Part shown: piece after piece, positions 1 to 8,760 of the stretch
Layout of the letters: each line of letters opens with the position of its first letter
How positions within the stretch are numbered: position 1 is the first letter of the stretch
Position numbers and translations under genes: made by a program
Notes under the pieces: model-generated
What the model saw: only the letters and a program-made list of their open reading frames with translations
The model's database searches: none
Told to the model about the DNA's origin: nothing
Source of the DNA: Pelorhabdus rhamnosifermentans
GTDB lineage: Bacteria > Bacillota > Negativicutes > UMGS1260
Direction: 5' to 3'
Length of the DNA stretch: 64,000 nucleotides
Assembly: GCF_018835585.1 (NCBI RefSeq)
Contig: NZ_JAHGVE010000001.1
Location: 617,636 to 681,635 of the forward strand

Positions 1-54
1 GAAACGGAGCTAGAAGAATTTGCTTGTAAGCAGGTGAATTATGTCCATGCGTAG
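1..54 (+). CDS. 3' end of upstream gene, probably a phosphonate transporter subunit
   Basis: Frame 1 is open from the window edge and ends at the TAG at 52-54, giving about 17 acidic and polar residues (ETELEEFACKQVNYVHA). The other two forward frames close within the first 30 bases. It overlaps the phnE start at 41 by 14 bases, the same coupling used through the rest of this operon. A hydrophilic acidic tail fits an ATPase such as PhnC better than a permease, but the identity is a guess from gene order (phnC/D commonly precede phnE). Confidence 0.4.
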   Translation, partial: ETELEEFACKQVNYVHA

Positions 55-859
55 GCCTGTTTGTTTTCCGGTTAGGCCGCTGGTACCTTGGTTTCAGGAT
101 GTACGGGTGACAGTGAAACAGTTGGCAGTGGTTGTATTTCTGGCTGGCGTTTATGTGTGGAGTGCTGCCGGTACTCATCTTAGTGTTGCAGAACTTGTTA
201 AGGGTCTGCCGCAATTGATTGACATCATAGGACGGATGCTGCCACCAAACTTTGAAATTTTACCACGGTTGATAGAGCCGACGGTTGAAACTTTGCAGAT
301 TTCAATTTGGGGTACAACACTGGCCATATTTTTTACGATTCCATTTGGATTGATTGCGGCCCGTAATATTTCTCCGCATCCTCTGCTGTATCATTTCGGT
401 CGCTTTATCCTTAATGCCATGCGGTCTATCTCGGAGCTGATTTTCGCCCTCGTTTTTGTGGCCGCAGTTGGCTTAGGACCTTTTCCCGGGGTATTGGCTT
501 TGGCCTTTCATTCGGTAGGTATGTTGGGCAAATTTTTAGCGGATGCCATCGAAAACATTGATTTTGGTCCTGTAGAGGCATTACTTGCTACGGGTGCAAG
601 TAAATGGCAGGTTATTGTCTATGCCATTATACCCCAGGTGTTGCCTGAGTTTGTTACCATTTGTCTCTATCAGTGGGAGCTGAATTTTCGTTCGGCTACC
701 ATCCTGGGAATTGTGGGAGCAGGCGGCATTGGTTTTGAATTGGTAACAAGTATGCGGCTGTTTATGTACCAGGATATGACAGTCATTCTTATTGTTATTT
801 TGGGAATGGTCATGATTGTTGATTATATGTCTTCTCATGTTCGTTCTAAAATATTGTGA
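41..859 (+). CDS. phnE: Phosphonate ABC transporter permease PhnE
   Basis: Inner-membrane permease of the phosphonate (PhnCDE) importer. The 272-residue protein has an N-terminal membrane segment near residues 25-45 and four or five more hydrophobic segments. The EAA loop that docks the ATPase is visible around residues 178-200 (EALLATGASKW, then IIPQVLPEF). The ATG at 41 follows an AGGTGA ribosome site at a normal distance. It overlaps the end of the preceding gene and sits 15 bases before phnG, so it belongs to the C-P lyase operon. Length is usual for PhnE. Family assignment is firm; substrate range (phosphonate, phosphite or phosphate ester) cannot be read from sequence. Confidence 0.93.
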   Translation: MSMRRPVCFPVRPLVPWFQDVRVTVKQLAVVVFLAGVYVWSAAGTHLSVAELVKGLPQLIDIIGRMLPPNFEILPRLIEPTVETLQISIWGTTLAIFFTIPFGLIAARNISPHPLLYHFGRFILNAMRSISELIFALVFVAAVGLGPFPGVLALAFHSVGMLGKFLADAIENIDFGPVEALLATGASKWQVIVYAIIPQVLPEFVTICLYQWELNFRSATILGIVGAGGIGFELVTSMRLFMYQDMTVILIVILGMVMIVDYMSSHVRSKIL

Positions 860-874
860 TTTGGGGTGAAAAGA

Positions 875-1288
875 ATGGAATTTAGAGAAATCATGGCTGA
901 AGGAAATCTTTCAGTGTGGGAAGATGCGGCTGAAATGATTGCAGCCAGACATGATATAAAAGTATTGCAGCAGCCGGAAACCTGTATGACAATGATGCAG
1001 GCGCTGGATAGTGTGGGACATACGCCGTTTTATGTCGGCGAAATACTAATGACCGAAGCGGTTGTTAGCATTAACGAGGCTACAGGTTTTGGGTTTGCGC
1101 TGGAGGATGAACCGGTGCGGGCGCTTTGCATAGCGATTATCGATGCGGCATTCACGGCACATATCGAGGAAGAAGTAGAAATTAGGCACATTGTTGCGGC
1201 AGAGGAACAACGTATTTTAAAGCGCCAGCAACAAGAGGCGGCATTGGTTGCGGCAACTCAGGTGCGGTTTGATATTATGGAGGGATAA
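875..1288 (+). CDS. phnG: C-P lyase core subunit PhnG
   Basis: Subunit of the PhnGHIJ core complex. With PhnI, PhnH and PhnL it helps convert ATP plus alkylphosphonate to ribose 1-alkylphosphonate 5-triphosphate. I start it at the ATG at 875, which has GGGGTG at 863-868 in front of it; a GTG at 866 in the same frame sits inside that ribosome site and is less likely. The 137-residue protein shows the PhnG pattern GHTPFYVGE followed by TEAVVSI in its first half and a long charged helix at the C-terminus. It lies between phnE and phnH with gaps of 15 and 3 bases. Confidence 0.93.
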   Translation: MEFREIMAEGNLSVWEDAAEMIAARHDIKVLQQPETCMTMMQALDSVGHTPFYVGEILMTEAVVSINEATGFGFALEDEPVRALCIAIIDAAFTAHIEEEVEIRHIVAAEEQRILKRQQQEAALVAATQVRFDIMEG

Positions 1289-1291
1289 ATC

Positions 1292-1888
1292 TTGATTGAG
1301 ACTCGTTTTGATAAAGTTTTTGATACCCAACGTATTTATCGGTTGGTCTTGGATGCGATGGCCCGGCCAGGCACGGTAAATTCTTTATCTGAATTTAAAC
1401 TTCAGCCGCCGGCCGGGTTAAATCAGGCTGCTGCTGCTGTGGCTTTAACATTGTTTGACAGCGAAACCTGTTTTAGTGTATTGCCGTCTGACCAAGCCAT
1501 AAGCGATTATCTTAGGTTTAACACGGGGGCGGCCGTTGGTTCGGTCAGTGACGCCGAATTTGTCCTTGTTAATGGCCGGGAAGAAGCTCCAGAAATCCAT
1601 GAGATGTGCTGCGGTACGCTGATTTCTCCGGAAAAAGGGGCAACGCTGCTGATGATGGTGGATAGCCTTGTGGCTACTGCTCATGGCAGCAAACTCGTGC
1701 TTAGGGGGCCAGGTATCAAGGATAGTTCCTGTTTGAATATCAGCGGATTGGATAAGGAGAATATCCGGGCCATTTCTGAACTGAATCAAGAATATCCATT
1801 GGGTATTGATGTTATTTATCTGGATCATGCAGGAAATGTGGCTTGTGTTCCCAGATCCAGTTCATTACGGTGGGAGGGATTGTCTTAA
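1292..1888 (+). CDS. phnH: C-P lyase core subunit PhnH
   Basis: PhnH is the dimeric PLP-transferase-fold subunit of the C-P lyase core complex and has no known independent catalysis. Translation probably starts at the TTG at 1292, preceded by TGGAGGG; no ATG near the N-terminus has a ribosome site. The protein is 198 residues, normal for the family, and carries the typical early AMARPGTV segment and the later VLRGPGI segment. It starts 3 bases after phnG and its stop overlaps the phnI ATG by one base, so translation of the core subunits is probably coupled. Confidence 0.92.
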   Translation: MIETRFDKVFDTQRIYRLVLDAMARPGTVNSLSEFKLQPPAGLNQAAAAVALTLFDSETCFSVLPSDQAISDYLRFNTGAAVGSVSDAEFVLVNGREEAPEIHEMCCGTLISPEKGATLLMMVDSLVATAHGSKLVLRGPGIKDSSCLNISGLDKENIRAISELNQEYPLGIDVIYLDHAGNVACVPRSSSLRWEGLS

Positions 1889-2997
1889 TGGGTTACGTGG
1901 CAGTCTCCGGAGGTACGGAGGCAATATTAAATGCGGAAAAATTGTTGACTTATTTTAGGCTTAAAGGGAAGTCCAAACCGCTGTTAGTGGAACAGATACG
2001 GGATCAAATGCGACTTGCCGTGGATAAGGTCATGGGTGAGGGGGCACTGTACGCTCCAAATATGGCAGCTTTGGCAATGAAGCAGGCGGAAGGGGATCTA
2101 TTTGAGGCCGCATTTATCTTGAGAGCTTTTCGGGCCACGCAGCCGAGGCGTTATGTCTCTTTGGCTGTGGATACTACGAAGATGCACCTTATTAGACGAA
2201 TATCCGGGGCTTTTCAGGAAATACCCGGTGGGCAAATTTTGGGGCCTACGCGCGATTATACGCAGCGGTTAGTGGATTTTTCCCTGCTTTCCGAACAACC
2301 AAAAGAAATGGAAAAAATTCTTAGTAACATCGGTATCCAGATAGTTCCGGCCCAGCTACCTGATACATTTCCCAAGGTCGTTGATCTATTGCGTCGTGAA
2401 GGATTACTGGCTCCGTTGGAGCCAAGTCAGGAAGTTTTAGATATTACGCGTCAGACCCTAAGCTTTCCCAGCTGTCGTTCTGCCAAATTACAGTCGCTGT
2501 GCCGCGGAGAAACAGGGGCAATGATGGCATTGGCCTATAGCTCGGTCCGAGGTTTTGGCGATATTCATCCTTGCCTTGGGGAACTTAGAGTGGGTTATGT
2601 ACCGCTCTACATCACGCATCCTGGATGTACTGCGAAGTCTGTGTATGTTGGACGGGTGCTAGTGACGGAAACGGAAATCATTGCCCAATATAGCGAAGGT
2701 GATAAAAAGAATAAACCTCAGTTGACCTTAGGCTATGGCTTATGTTTTGGCCATAATGAATTGAAAGCCATGGCTATGGCAATATTGGACCGATCCACCC
2801 GGAGCAAGGCCAATGAAAAGGCACCGGCGGAGGATGAAGAGTTTGTATTATATCATATTGACGGAATTGAGGCAGCGGGATTTATCAATCACTTTAAGTT
2901 GCCCCATTATGTGACTTTTCAATCCACGCTGGACCGGTTGCGTCAGTCTCAAGTGGTAAGGGGGGAAGCGGCAGATGCTAAACATCAGGAAGATTAA
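1888..2997 (+). CDS. phnI: C-P lyase core subunit PhnI (nucleosidase component)
   Basis: PhnI carries the purine ribonucleosidase activity that, with PhnG, PhnH and PhnL, displaces adenine from ATP with phosphonate. The frame is open upstream to 1843, but the PhnI signature MGYVAVSGG begins at the ATG at 1888, directly after the GGGAGGG at 1872-1878, so I take 1888 (369 residues). YVAVSGGTEAI at the N-terminus, GFGDIHPCLGELRVG in the middle and the LDR helix near residue 305 are family features. The 3' end overlaps phnJ by 23 bases. Confidence 0.94.
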   Translation: MGYVAVSGGTEAILNAEKLLTYFRLKGKSKPLLVEQIRDQMRLAVDKVMGEGALYAPNMAALAMKQAEGDLFEAAFILRAFRATQPRRYVSLAVDTTKMHLIRRISGAFQEIPGGQILGPTRDYTQRLVDFSLLSEQPKEMEKILSNIGIQIVPAQLPDTFPKVVDLLRREGLLAPLEPSQEVLDITRQTLSFPSCRSAKLQSLCRGETGAMMALAYSSVRGFGDIHPCLGELRVGYVPLYITHPGCTAKSVYVGRVLVTETEIIAQYSEGDKKNKPQLTLGYGLCFGHNELKAMAMAILDRSTRSKANEKAPAEDEEFVLYHIDGIEAAGFINHFKLPHYVTFQSTLDRLRQSQVVRGEAADAKHQED

Positions 2998-3862
2998 AAA
3001 GCCGCATACTGGCTATAATTTTGCTTTTCTTGACGAGAATACAAAACGGGAGATTCGCCGTAAGACGCTAAAGGCAGTAGCTATCCCCGGTCATCAAGTG
3101 CCGTTTGCTTCGCCGGAACTTCCCATTGCCAGGGGATGGGGCACAGGCGGTTTGCAGGTTACGATGTCGCTTATTGGTAAGCAAGATATATTGAAGGTAA
3201 TTGATCAAGGGTGTGATGGCGGTGTTAACGCTGTGAATATTCGAAATTTGCTTACCCAAACAACTGGTGTTCAGACGACCTTCGATACACAGGCTGCAAC
3301 CGTTATACAGACGCGCCATCGTATTCCGGAAGAGCCGCTGAAAGAAAATCAAATTTTGGTGTTGCAGGTCCCTATCCCCGAACCATTGCGTTTTGTGGAA
3401 GCAAGCATGGCTAAAACGCAGGAAATGCATGCTGAAATGGATTACAGCCGGATGTGGGTGTTTCTTTATGAAAATATTGTTAAGTGGGGAGAAATAACGA
3501 TTGGTGCCCGCTATCCATCGTTAGTTAACGGGCGTTATCTGATCGATCCATCGCCGATTCCACGGTGGGATGTACCCAAATTGAATATGGCCGATTCCTT
3601 GTTTCTGTTTGGAGCCGGACGAGAAAAACGGATTTATGCCGTACCACCCTATACTCGTGTTGAACCGATGGAATTTGAAGATTATCGTTTTCGTGTCGAA
3701 GATTTTACCGGGCAGGCGTGTGTGCGCTGTGGTTCTATCGATACCTACATGAATGAAATCTACGATGGCAGCAGTGGGGAAAAATTCTATGTGTGCTCTG
3801 ACAGCAGTTATTGTGATAAAGTTCGTAACCGGAAGGAGGGAAGGGATGATGTTGGCAAATAA
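2975..3862 (+). CDS. phnJ: C-P lyase radical SAM enzyme PhnJ
   Basis: PhnJ cleaves the carbon-phosphorus bond of ribose 1-alkylphosphonate 5-phosphate using S-adenosylmethionine and a 4Fe-4S cluster. In the 295-residue product the cluster motif is intact: C249-x2-C252-x21-C274-x5-C280, the same spacing as in the characterised E. coli enzyme. The glycine proposed to carry the radical is present at G39 in IPGHQVPF. The strings RHRIPE, PIPEPLRF, DPSPIP and FGAGREKRIYAVPP are all conserved family blocks. The ATG at 2975 is inside phnI and preceded by GGGGGAAG. The C-terminus overlaps phnK. Nothing suggests loss of function. Confidence 0.97.
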   Translation: MLNIRKIKKPHTGYNFAFLDENTKREIRRKTLKAVAIPGHQVPFASPELPIARGWGTGGLQVTMSLIGKQDILKVIDQGCDGGVNAVNIRNLLTQTTGVQTTFDTQAATVIQTRHRIPEEPLKENQILVLQVPIPEPLRFVEASMAKTQEMHAEMDYSRMWVFLYENIVKWGEITIGARYPSLVNGRYLIDPSPIPRWDVPKLNMADSLFLFGAGREKRIYAVPPYTRVEPMEFEDYRFRVEDFTGQACVRCGSIDTYMNEIYDGSSGEKFYVCSDSSYCDKVRNRKEGRDDVGK

Positions 3863-4694
3863 ACAGATGGCTTTAACTGTTCACGGCTTAGATAAGATTT
3901 ATGGTGCGGGCTGTCCGCGGTGTTTTGATTTGACAGGTCCGCTGTACGAAAGCAATATTTGCCCAGAGTGCGGCAGTCTTGTTGCCTGCCATGACATTTC
4001 GCTGGAACTTGAACAGGGCGAGATCCTCGGCATTGTGGGTGAGAGTGGCTCGGGTAAGAGTACTTTGGTACGTTGTCTTTATTTTGATGAGGAGGCAACG
4101 GGCGGGGAAAGTTATTTGGCCGCTTATCAGGATGGGAAGGTGAACTTGTTTGCTGAGACTGTTCAGCGTAAACGTCATATTCGCAATCATTTGATGGGAA
4201 TGGTTTATCAAAATCCGTTGTTAGGTATTAAGCCGCATTTTACAGCCGGCGGTAATGTGGCTGAAAAATTACTTACGGCTGATATTTATAACTTTCGGGA
4301 TATTCGAAGCAGAGCTGAAACACTGCTCGCGCGGACTGAAGTGCCTTTAGCGCGTATGGATGATTTTCCAGCCAATTTTAGCGGCGGTATGCAGCAGCGG
4401 GTTCAGATTGCTAAGGCGCTGGCCAATAATCCGCCGCTGTTATTTCTGGACGAAATTACTACCGGCCTTGATTTGTCAGTACAGGCCAGAGTGCTTGATT
4501 TAGTGAAAGAAATCCAACGGGAGCTTAGTATTGCGATGCTGGTTGTTTCCCATGATCTGGGCGTTATCCGTATGTTAGCCGATCGAACGGCAGTAATGAA
4601 AAATGGCCGGATGGTTGAACTGGGTTTAACGGATCAGATTTTGGAGGACCCGCAACATCAATATACGCAGCTTTTGGTTCATTCTATGTTATAA
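3846..4694 (+). CDS. phnK: C-P lyase-associated ABC ATPase PhnK with Cys-rich insertion
   Basis: PhnK is an ABC-type ATPase that docks on the PhnGHIJ core rather than on a permease. Start: of the two ATGs at 3846 and 3849, both follow GGAGGGAAGG; 3846 is used (282 residues). Walker A is GESGSGKST near residue 66, signature FSGGMQQR, Walker B LLFLDE followed by TTGLD, and the switch VVSHDLG. Between the first beta strand and Walker A there is an insertion with C23-x2-C26 and C39-x2-C42, plus C48, that looks like a small metal site; the E. coli PhnK I remember lacks it. It overlaps phnJ by 17 bases. Confidence 0.93.
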   Translation: MMLANKQMALTVHGLDKIYGAGCPRCFDLTGPLYESNICPECGSLVACHDISLELEQGEILGIVGESGSGKSTLVRCLYFDEEATGGESYLAAYQDGKVNLFAETVQRKRHIRNHLMGMVYQNPLLGIKPHFTAGGNVAEKLLTADIYNFRDIRSRAETLLARTEVPLARMDDFPANFSGGMQQRVQIAKALANNPPLLFLDEITTGLDLSVQARVLDLVKEIQRELSIAMLVVSHDLGVIRMLADRTAVMKNGRMVELGLTDQILEDPQHQYTQLLVHSML

Positions 4695-4705
4695 AGGAGG
4701 TCATT

Positions 4706-5434
4706 ATGGAGGATACGATCTTGACGGTCGAAGACCTGTCAAAAAATTTTCAACTGCACATGTTGGGGGGGAAGCTGCTTTATGGCTGTGGCAACATTAG
4801 TTTCACTCTTAAATCCGGTGAGTTTATGGGGATTGCCGGACCCAGCGGAGCGGGGAAATCAACCATTATAAAATGTATCTACCGTACTTACCTTCCTTCG
4901 GCGGGACACGTAGTTTACCGCACGAGAGAAGGCAATGAGATTGATTTGGTATCGGCTTGTGAACGCGAAGTTCTGCGTTTGCGTCACAGCGAAATCAGTT
5001 ATGTTAGCCAGTTTCTTAAGGTCATTCCCCGTGTTTCTGCTGTGGATATTCTTACTGAGGAATTGCACCAACGGGGCTGGAAGGTAGGGAAAGCAAAGGA
5101 ACGAGCTTGTGAATTTTTAGAAATGATGAACATTTCTCCTGAATTATGGGATGCATTTCCGTCCACATTTAGCGGCGGTGAGCAGCAGCGAATCAACCTG
5201 GCACGGGCTTTGATTACTGAGCCCAGGCTGTTATTGCTTGATGAACCAACCGCTTCGCTTGACGGTGAGACGAAGAAAATCGTCGCTCGGGCGCTCCTGG
5301 CCCTCAAGCAGCATGGAACCAGTATTATTGGTATATTTCACGATCTGGATAGTATGAAGCAATTGGTAGATCGCGTGTTTACCATGCGGGCTGGACAATG
5401 TAAATCAATTAAACGGATGCGGGAGGTAGTATGA
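4706..5434 (+). CDS. phnL: C-P lyase-associated ABC ATPase PhnL
   Basis: PhnL is the second ABC-type ATPase of the C-P lyase machinery and is required with PhnG, PhnH and PhnI for the ATP-phosphonate coupling step. The 242-residue protein has Walker A GPSGAGKST near residue 50, the signature FSGGEQQR near residue 154, Walker B LLLLDEPTASLD and the switch GIFHDLD. The ATG at 4706 follows a consensus AAAGGAGGT. Its stop overlaps the phnM start (ATGA), so the two are probably translationally coupled. Length is usual. Confidence 0.93.
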   Translation: MEDTILTVEDLSKNFQLHMLGGKLLYGCGNISFTLKSGEFMGIAGPSGAGKSTIIKCIYRTYLPSAGHVVYRTREGNEIDLVSACEREVLRLRHSEISYVSQFLKVIPRVSAVDILTEELHQRGWKVGKAKERACEFLEMMNISPELWDAFPSTFSGGEQQRINLARALITEPRLLLLDEPTASLDGETKKIVARALLALKQHGTSIIGIFHDLDSMKQLVDRVFTMRAGQCKSIKRMREVV

Positions 5435-6630
5435 GTACGATATTGATAACCAATGGCCAATTAGTGCTGCCGGATCGGGTTATTTCGAACGGAGAACTGT
5501 TCGTAGAACAAGGTAAAATCAAGTATACCGGACGGGGGAGAAATCATTGCGGGCAACCGGCAGCTTGCGTTATTGATGCTCATAACGGCTATATATTGCC
5601 TGGGTTTATTGATACACACAGTGATGCCATCGAAAAAGAACTGGAGCCACGGCCAGGAGCTTATTTTTCCACCGAACTGGCATTTTGTGAATTGGAGAAA
5701 AAATTGGCCGGTCAGGGGATTACTACGATGTATCATTCTTTTTCTTTTGCCGGAGCAAAGCTGGGTGTGCGTCAGGATAAGGGAGCTGCCGAGTGTATAC
5801 GCCGCATTACGGCGATGGCTTCCAGTTGTTCGCTTATTCGCAATAAAATTCATTTGCGTTGCGAAATTACTAACTTTAAGGTGGTAGATCTCATTCAAGA
5901 ACTTATTAACGAGGGAGTTATCGATTTATTATCATTCATGGACCATACTCCCGGACAGGGGCAATATCCTACCGTCGAAGATTATCGACGGTATGCCGAG
6001 AAAACGTATCATCTTGAAGGAAATGATTTGGACAAAATTATTGCCGACAGGAAAGAAGGGCGGCTAAAAGCAGATGAGTGTGTAAAAAGGCTGAGCCCGG
6101 TCGCTTTGACGGCAGGGGTACCTTTGGCTTCACATGATGATGATTCGGACGAAAAGATTGCGTACTATTATGATCAGGGAGTTACTTTGAGCGAATTTCC
6201 GATTAATCTGGAGACCGCACAGGCTGCTTGTCAGAAGGGGATGGCTGTTAGTGTTGGTGCTCCAAATATTGTACGGGGTGGTTCAACAGGCAAGGGGATG
6301 AGAGCCGTGGATGCGGTAGCTGCTGGTCATGCAAATATTCTTTGTTCAGATTATTATCCACCGGCTATTTTACATGCCGTATTTCTTTTAGCGCAGCATA
6401 CTGTAAGTTTGGCGGAGGCGGTAGCTATGGCTACGGTTGCACCGGCCAGAGCTTTAAAACTAGATCATCTCGGCAGTCTGGAAGAAGGAAAAGCCGGTGA
6501 CGTCATTGTCGTTAAAAAACGCAATGACACGCCGATAGTTACGAATACCGTGGTTAGCGGTGTACCTGTTTACGGCGTGAATTATCGTGGGGTTTTACCT
6601 GCCACTGGGACGGAAGAATCGGCTTGTTGA
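5431..6630 (+). CDS. phnM: Alpha-D-ribose 1-methylphosphonate 5-triphosphate diphosphatase PhnM
   Basis: PhnM removes pyrophosphate from ribose 1-alkylphosphonate 5-triphosphate to make the PhnJ substrate. It is an amidohydrolase-fold metalloenzyme. The 399-residue protein shows PGFIDTHSDAIEKEL with metal ligands around D61, H63 and D65, then FMDHTPGQGQ near residue 170, SHDDDSDEK further on and SSDYYP-like CSDYYPPA near the end, all PhnM hallmarks. The start ATG overlaps the phnL stop. It is the last recognisable phn gene in the window; phnN, phnO and phnP do not follow. Confidence 0.95.
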   Translation: MSTILITNGQLVLPDRVISNGELFVEQGKIKYTGRGRNHCGQPAACVIDAHNGYILPGFIDTHSDAIEKELEPRPGAYFSTELAFCELEKKLAGQGITTMYHSFSFAGAKLGVRQDKGAAECIRRITAMASSCSLIRNKIHLRCEITNFKVVDLIQELINEGVIDLLSFMDHTPGQGQYPTVEDYRRYAEKTYHLEGNDLDKIIADRKEGRLKADECVKRLSPVALTAGVPLASHDDDSDEKIAYYYDQGVTLSEFPINLETAQAACQKGMAVSVGAPNIVRGGSTGKGMRAVDAVAAGHANILCSDYYPPAILHAVFLLAQHTVSLAEAVAMATVAPARALKLDHLGSLEEGKAGDVIVVKKRNDTPIVTNTVVSGVPVYGVNYRGVLPATGTEESAC

Positions 6631-6645
6631 GGAGGGCAGTACTTT

Positions 6646-7560
6646 ATGAATATTCATGGTATAGCGATTAATGCTGATGCGGGGGTTCTTGATGGGAGTC
6701 TGGCAATTTTGCGCCGGGAACTTGACTACTATCGTGAATTGGGTTTTACTCAGGTGGAGTTGGCTCCGCATGGTGCGGGTGCCATTTATGGTGGCCGTCT
6801 TGATCAAAGCAGGGTTAAAGAAGTTCAAGCATTGCTGGCGAAGTATTCTTTCCGTTATACCGTACATGGGTCTAATCCGCTGAATCTGATGTCAGGTGAC
6901 GAGGTAGACCGCCAAGGTTTTATTGCCAGTATGGAGTTTACTGCTGCTATTGGCGCTGAAATTATGGTCTATCATGCAGGTCGTTATTTGGCGGAAGAAA
7001 ATTTTTTATTTGCATCTCAGAACCATCCGACTCCGTTTGAAAAGGAGGTGTTGTGGGAACAAGAATGTACGGAATTACAGAAGATGGGAGATATTGCGGC
7101 CAAATACGGAATCAGGATAGCGGTGGAAAACGCCCGGCCCTATCTGAACGTTCCCAATTATTGTTATGCTGAATCACTGGAGGAATTAGCACGGATGATA
7201 GAGGCAGTAAATCACAGTCAGGTGGGGATTACTCTTGATACGGGTCATGCGTACCTCGCTGCTTGCCATTATGGTTATGATCTTTTGGCAGGCATCTCAC
7301 GGATGGGTCCTTATGTTTGTCATATCCATCTGCATGATAATTTTGGACGTTGTTGTGCTTCTTGGGAAAAAAAGCAATATGAGATGGCAGCGATGGGACG
7401 TGGCGATATGCACATGCCCATCGGCTGGGGGAAGGTGCCTGCCAGCGAAATATTGGATCGGCTGCCGCAGTATCATGGCAGTATTACACTGGAAATGCGG
7501 CCGCGTTATCGGGAACATTATCGTGAGGCACTAAATAATGTGCAGGCGCTGTTGGGGTAA
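6646..7560 (+). CDS. Sugar phosphate isomerase/epimerase-like TIM barrel
   Basis: A 304-residue xylose-isomerase-like/AP-endonuclease-2 family protein. Likely metal ligands are visible in order: YHAGRY, AVENARP (Glu), LDTGHAYLA, HIHLHDNFG and ITLEMRP (Glu). It starts 15 bases after phnM behind GAGGAGGGCAG and is the final gene before the terminator, so it is co-transcribed with the C-P lyase. Its substrate is unknown. Because the product of PhnJ is a cyclic ribose phosphate normally processed by PhnP and PhnN, a role on a ribose-phosphate intermediate is a reasonable inference, but no sequence feature proves it. Confidence 0.85.
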   Translation: MNIHGIAINADAGVLDGSLAILRRELDYYRELGFTQVELAPHGAGAIYGGRLDQSRVKEVQALLAKYSFRYTVHGSNPLNLMSGDEVDRQGFIASMEFTAAIGAEIMVYHAGRYLAEENFLFASQNHPTPFEKEVLWEQECTELQKMGDIAAKYGIRIAVENARPYLNVPNYCYAESLEELARMIEAVNHSQVGITLDTGHAYLAACHYGYDLLAGISRMGPYVCHIHLHDNFGRCCASWEKKQYEMAAMGRGDMHMPIGWGKVPASEILDRLPQYHGSITLEMRPRYREHYREALNNVQALLG

Positions 7561-7623
7561 AAGCCGCATATCAGCTGCTTTTTCTGAAGAGGATGACGTC
7601 GCTATTCCATTTTGAACGCAAAG

Positions 7624-7648
7624 AGGCGCCAGCAACATGCTGGCGCTT
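7624..7648. terminator. Bidirectional terminator between phn operon and arginase
   Basis: A 9-bp perfect GC-rich stem (GCGCCAGCA paired with TGCTGGCGC, three-base loop ACA) lies at 7626-7646, extended by a G-U and an A-T pair. It sits between two converging transcription units. The plus-strand tail is only moderately T-rich (a TTTTTT run about 15 bases on), so efficiency is uncertain. Confidence 0.7.
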
Positions 7649-7680
7649 CAATCTATTTTATGTATTTTTTAGTAATGTTT

Positions 7681-8592
7681 CTATTTCAGCCTTTCCCCGA
7701 ACAAAGATCCTATCAGAGCTACCGCTACTCGTGCGGTTTGGTTTTTATTATCCAAAACGGTATTGACTTCTACAAATTCTGCGCTTGTGGCGATATTAGC
7801 CTCAGAAACTAATTCCATGGCGAGATGGCTTTCACGGTAAGTGAGTCCACCAATAACAGGTGTTCCCACGCCCGGTGCATGCAACGGGTCCATAACGTCC
7901 ATATCAAAGCTTACATGAACACCATCCGTATCATCGGACACAATCCGGATTGCTTCTTCCATGACTTTTGCCATCCCCAGCGTATCAATTTCATGCATTG
8001 TGAATACAACAATCCCCAGTGCTTTCAGGAGAACTTTCTCCCCAGGGTCTAAATCCCGGACTCCGATCATGACAATTTTTGCTGGGTCCAGTTTGGTTTG
8101 GATGCCGCCGATGGCTAGTAATCGTTCATGCCCCCGGCCTAAACTCACTGCGACTGACATTCCATGAATATTGCCGGAAGGTGAAGTTTCAACGGTATTG
8201 ATATCACCATGGGCATCAAACCAGAGAACCCCCAGCTTTTTTTTATGTTGTAATACGCCAGCCATGGTTCCGATAGCAATGCTATGATCGCCGCCGAGAA
8301 CCAGTGGAAAATGTTCTTTGTCCATTTCTTCATTAATGCTTTGACAAAGTTCACTATTCACTCGTTCAATTTCATTCAGGTATTTTAGGCTTTCACCTTC
8401 TGTTTGGCAGACATCGGGTCTATTCACGATAAGGTCACCGCGATCATCGATCTCATAGCCGATGCTCTCAAGCTTGTCCCTCAGTCCTGCATGGCGTATG
8501 GCATTTGGCCCCATATCCACGCCTCTGCGGTCTGCGCCCAAATCCAATGGAACTCCAATGATTGAAATACGATTATTCATATTAGGATTCAT
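7681..8592 (-). CDS. rocF: Arginase family ureohydrolase, probably arginase
   Basis: Hydrolyses L-arginine to ornithine and urea with a dinuclear Mn centre. All metal motifs are present: GGDHS (H103), DAHGD (D126, H128, D130) and SFDMDVMDP (D230, D232) in 303 residues, the usual arginase length; RRGVDMGPNAIR near the N-terminus is typical of the RocF branch. The first ATG at 8592 has AAAGGGG in front of it; a second ATG at 8580 is possible. It is transcribed alone and convergent with the phn operon. A related ureohydrolase such as agmatinase is less likely given the N-terminal block. Confidence 0.93.
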   Translation of the reverse strand: MNPNMNNRISIIGVPLDLGADRRGVDMGPNAIRHAGLRDKLESIGYEIDDRGDLIVNRPDVCQTEGESLKYLNEIERVNSELCQSINEEMDKEHFPLVLGGDHSIAIGTMAGVLQHKKKLGVLWFDAHGDINTVETSPSGNIHGMSVAVSLGRGHERLLAIGGIQTKLDPAKIVMIGVRDLDPGEKVLLKALGIVVFTMHEIDTLGMAKVMEEAIRIVSDDTDGVHVSFDMDVMDPLHAPGVGTPVIGGLTYRESHLAMELVSEANIATSAEFVEVNTVLDNKNQTARVAVALIGSLFGERLK

Positions 8593-8675
8593 ATCAATCC
8601 CCTTTCGACTGTATTGGTTGTAGTTGCTTTGGCGATAGGTTTGTTATCTCAAATGTATTATGTTTATTAGAATTT

Positions 8676-8691
8676 TTGATATTCCTATCAA
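8676..8691. promoter_or_regulatory. Inverted repeat upstream of arginase, possible operator
   Basis: TTGATA and TATCAA arms (6 bp, perfect) are separated by TTCC. The repeat lies about 85 bases upstream of the arginase start in an AT-rich stretch that also has a TATAAT-like element on the minus strand at roughly 8700. It could be an operator; short AT-rich palindromes also arise by chance, so confidence is low. Confidence 0.3.
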
Positions 8692-8760
8692 CTTGGATTA
8701 TTATAACATATCTTCCTGAAAAATGTGGGACTTAGACAAAGGCAGCCGAAAGAGAAGCGT

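Noticed and set aside
581..838. Minus-strand 85-codon open frame inside phnE
   Set aside because: It lies wholly inside a well-supported gene on the other strand, with no ribosome site and no family-like sequence. The same applies to other antisense frames within phn, OPT, CoA-transferase and similar genes.
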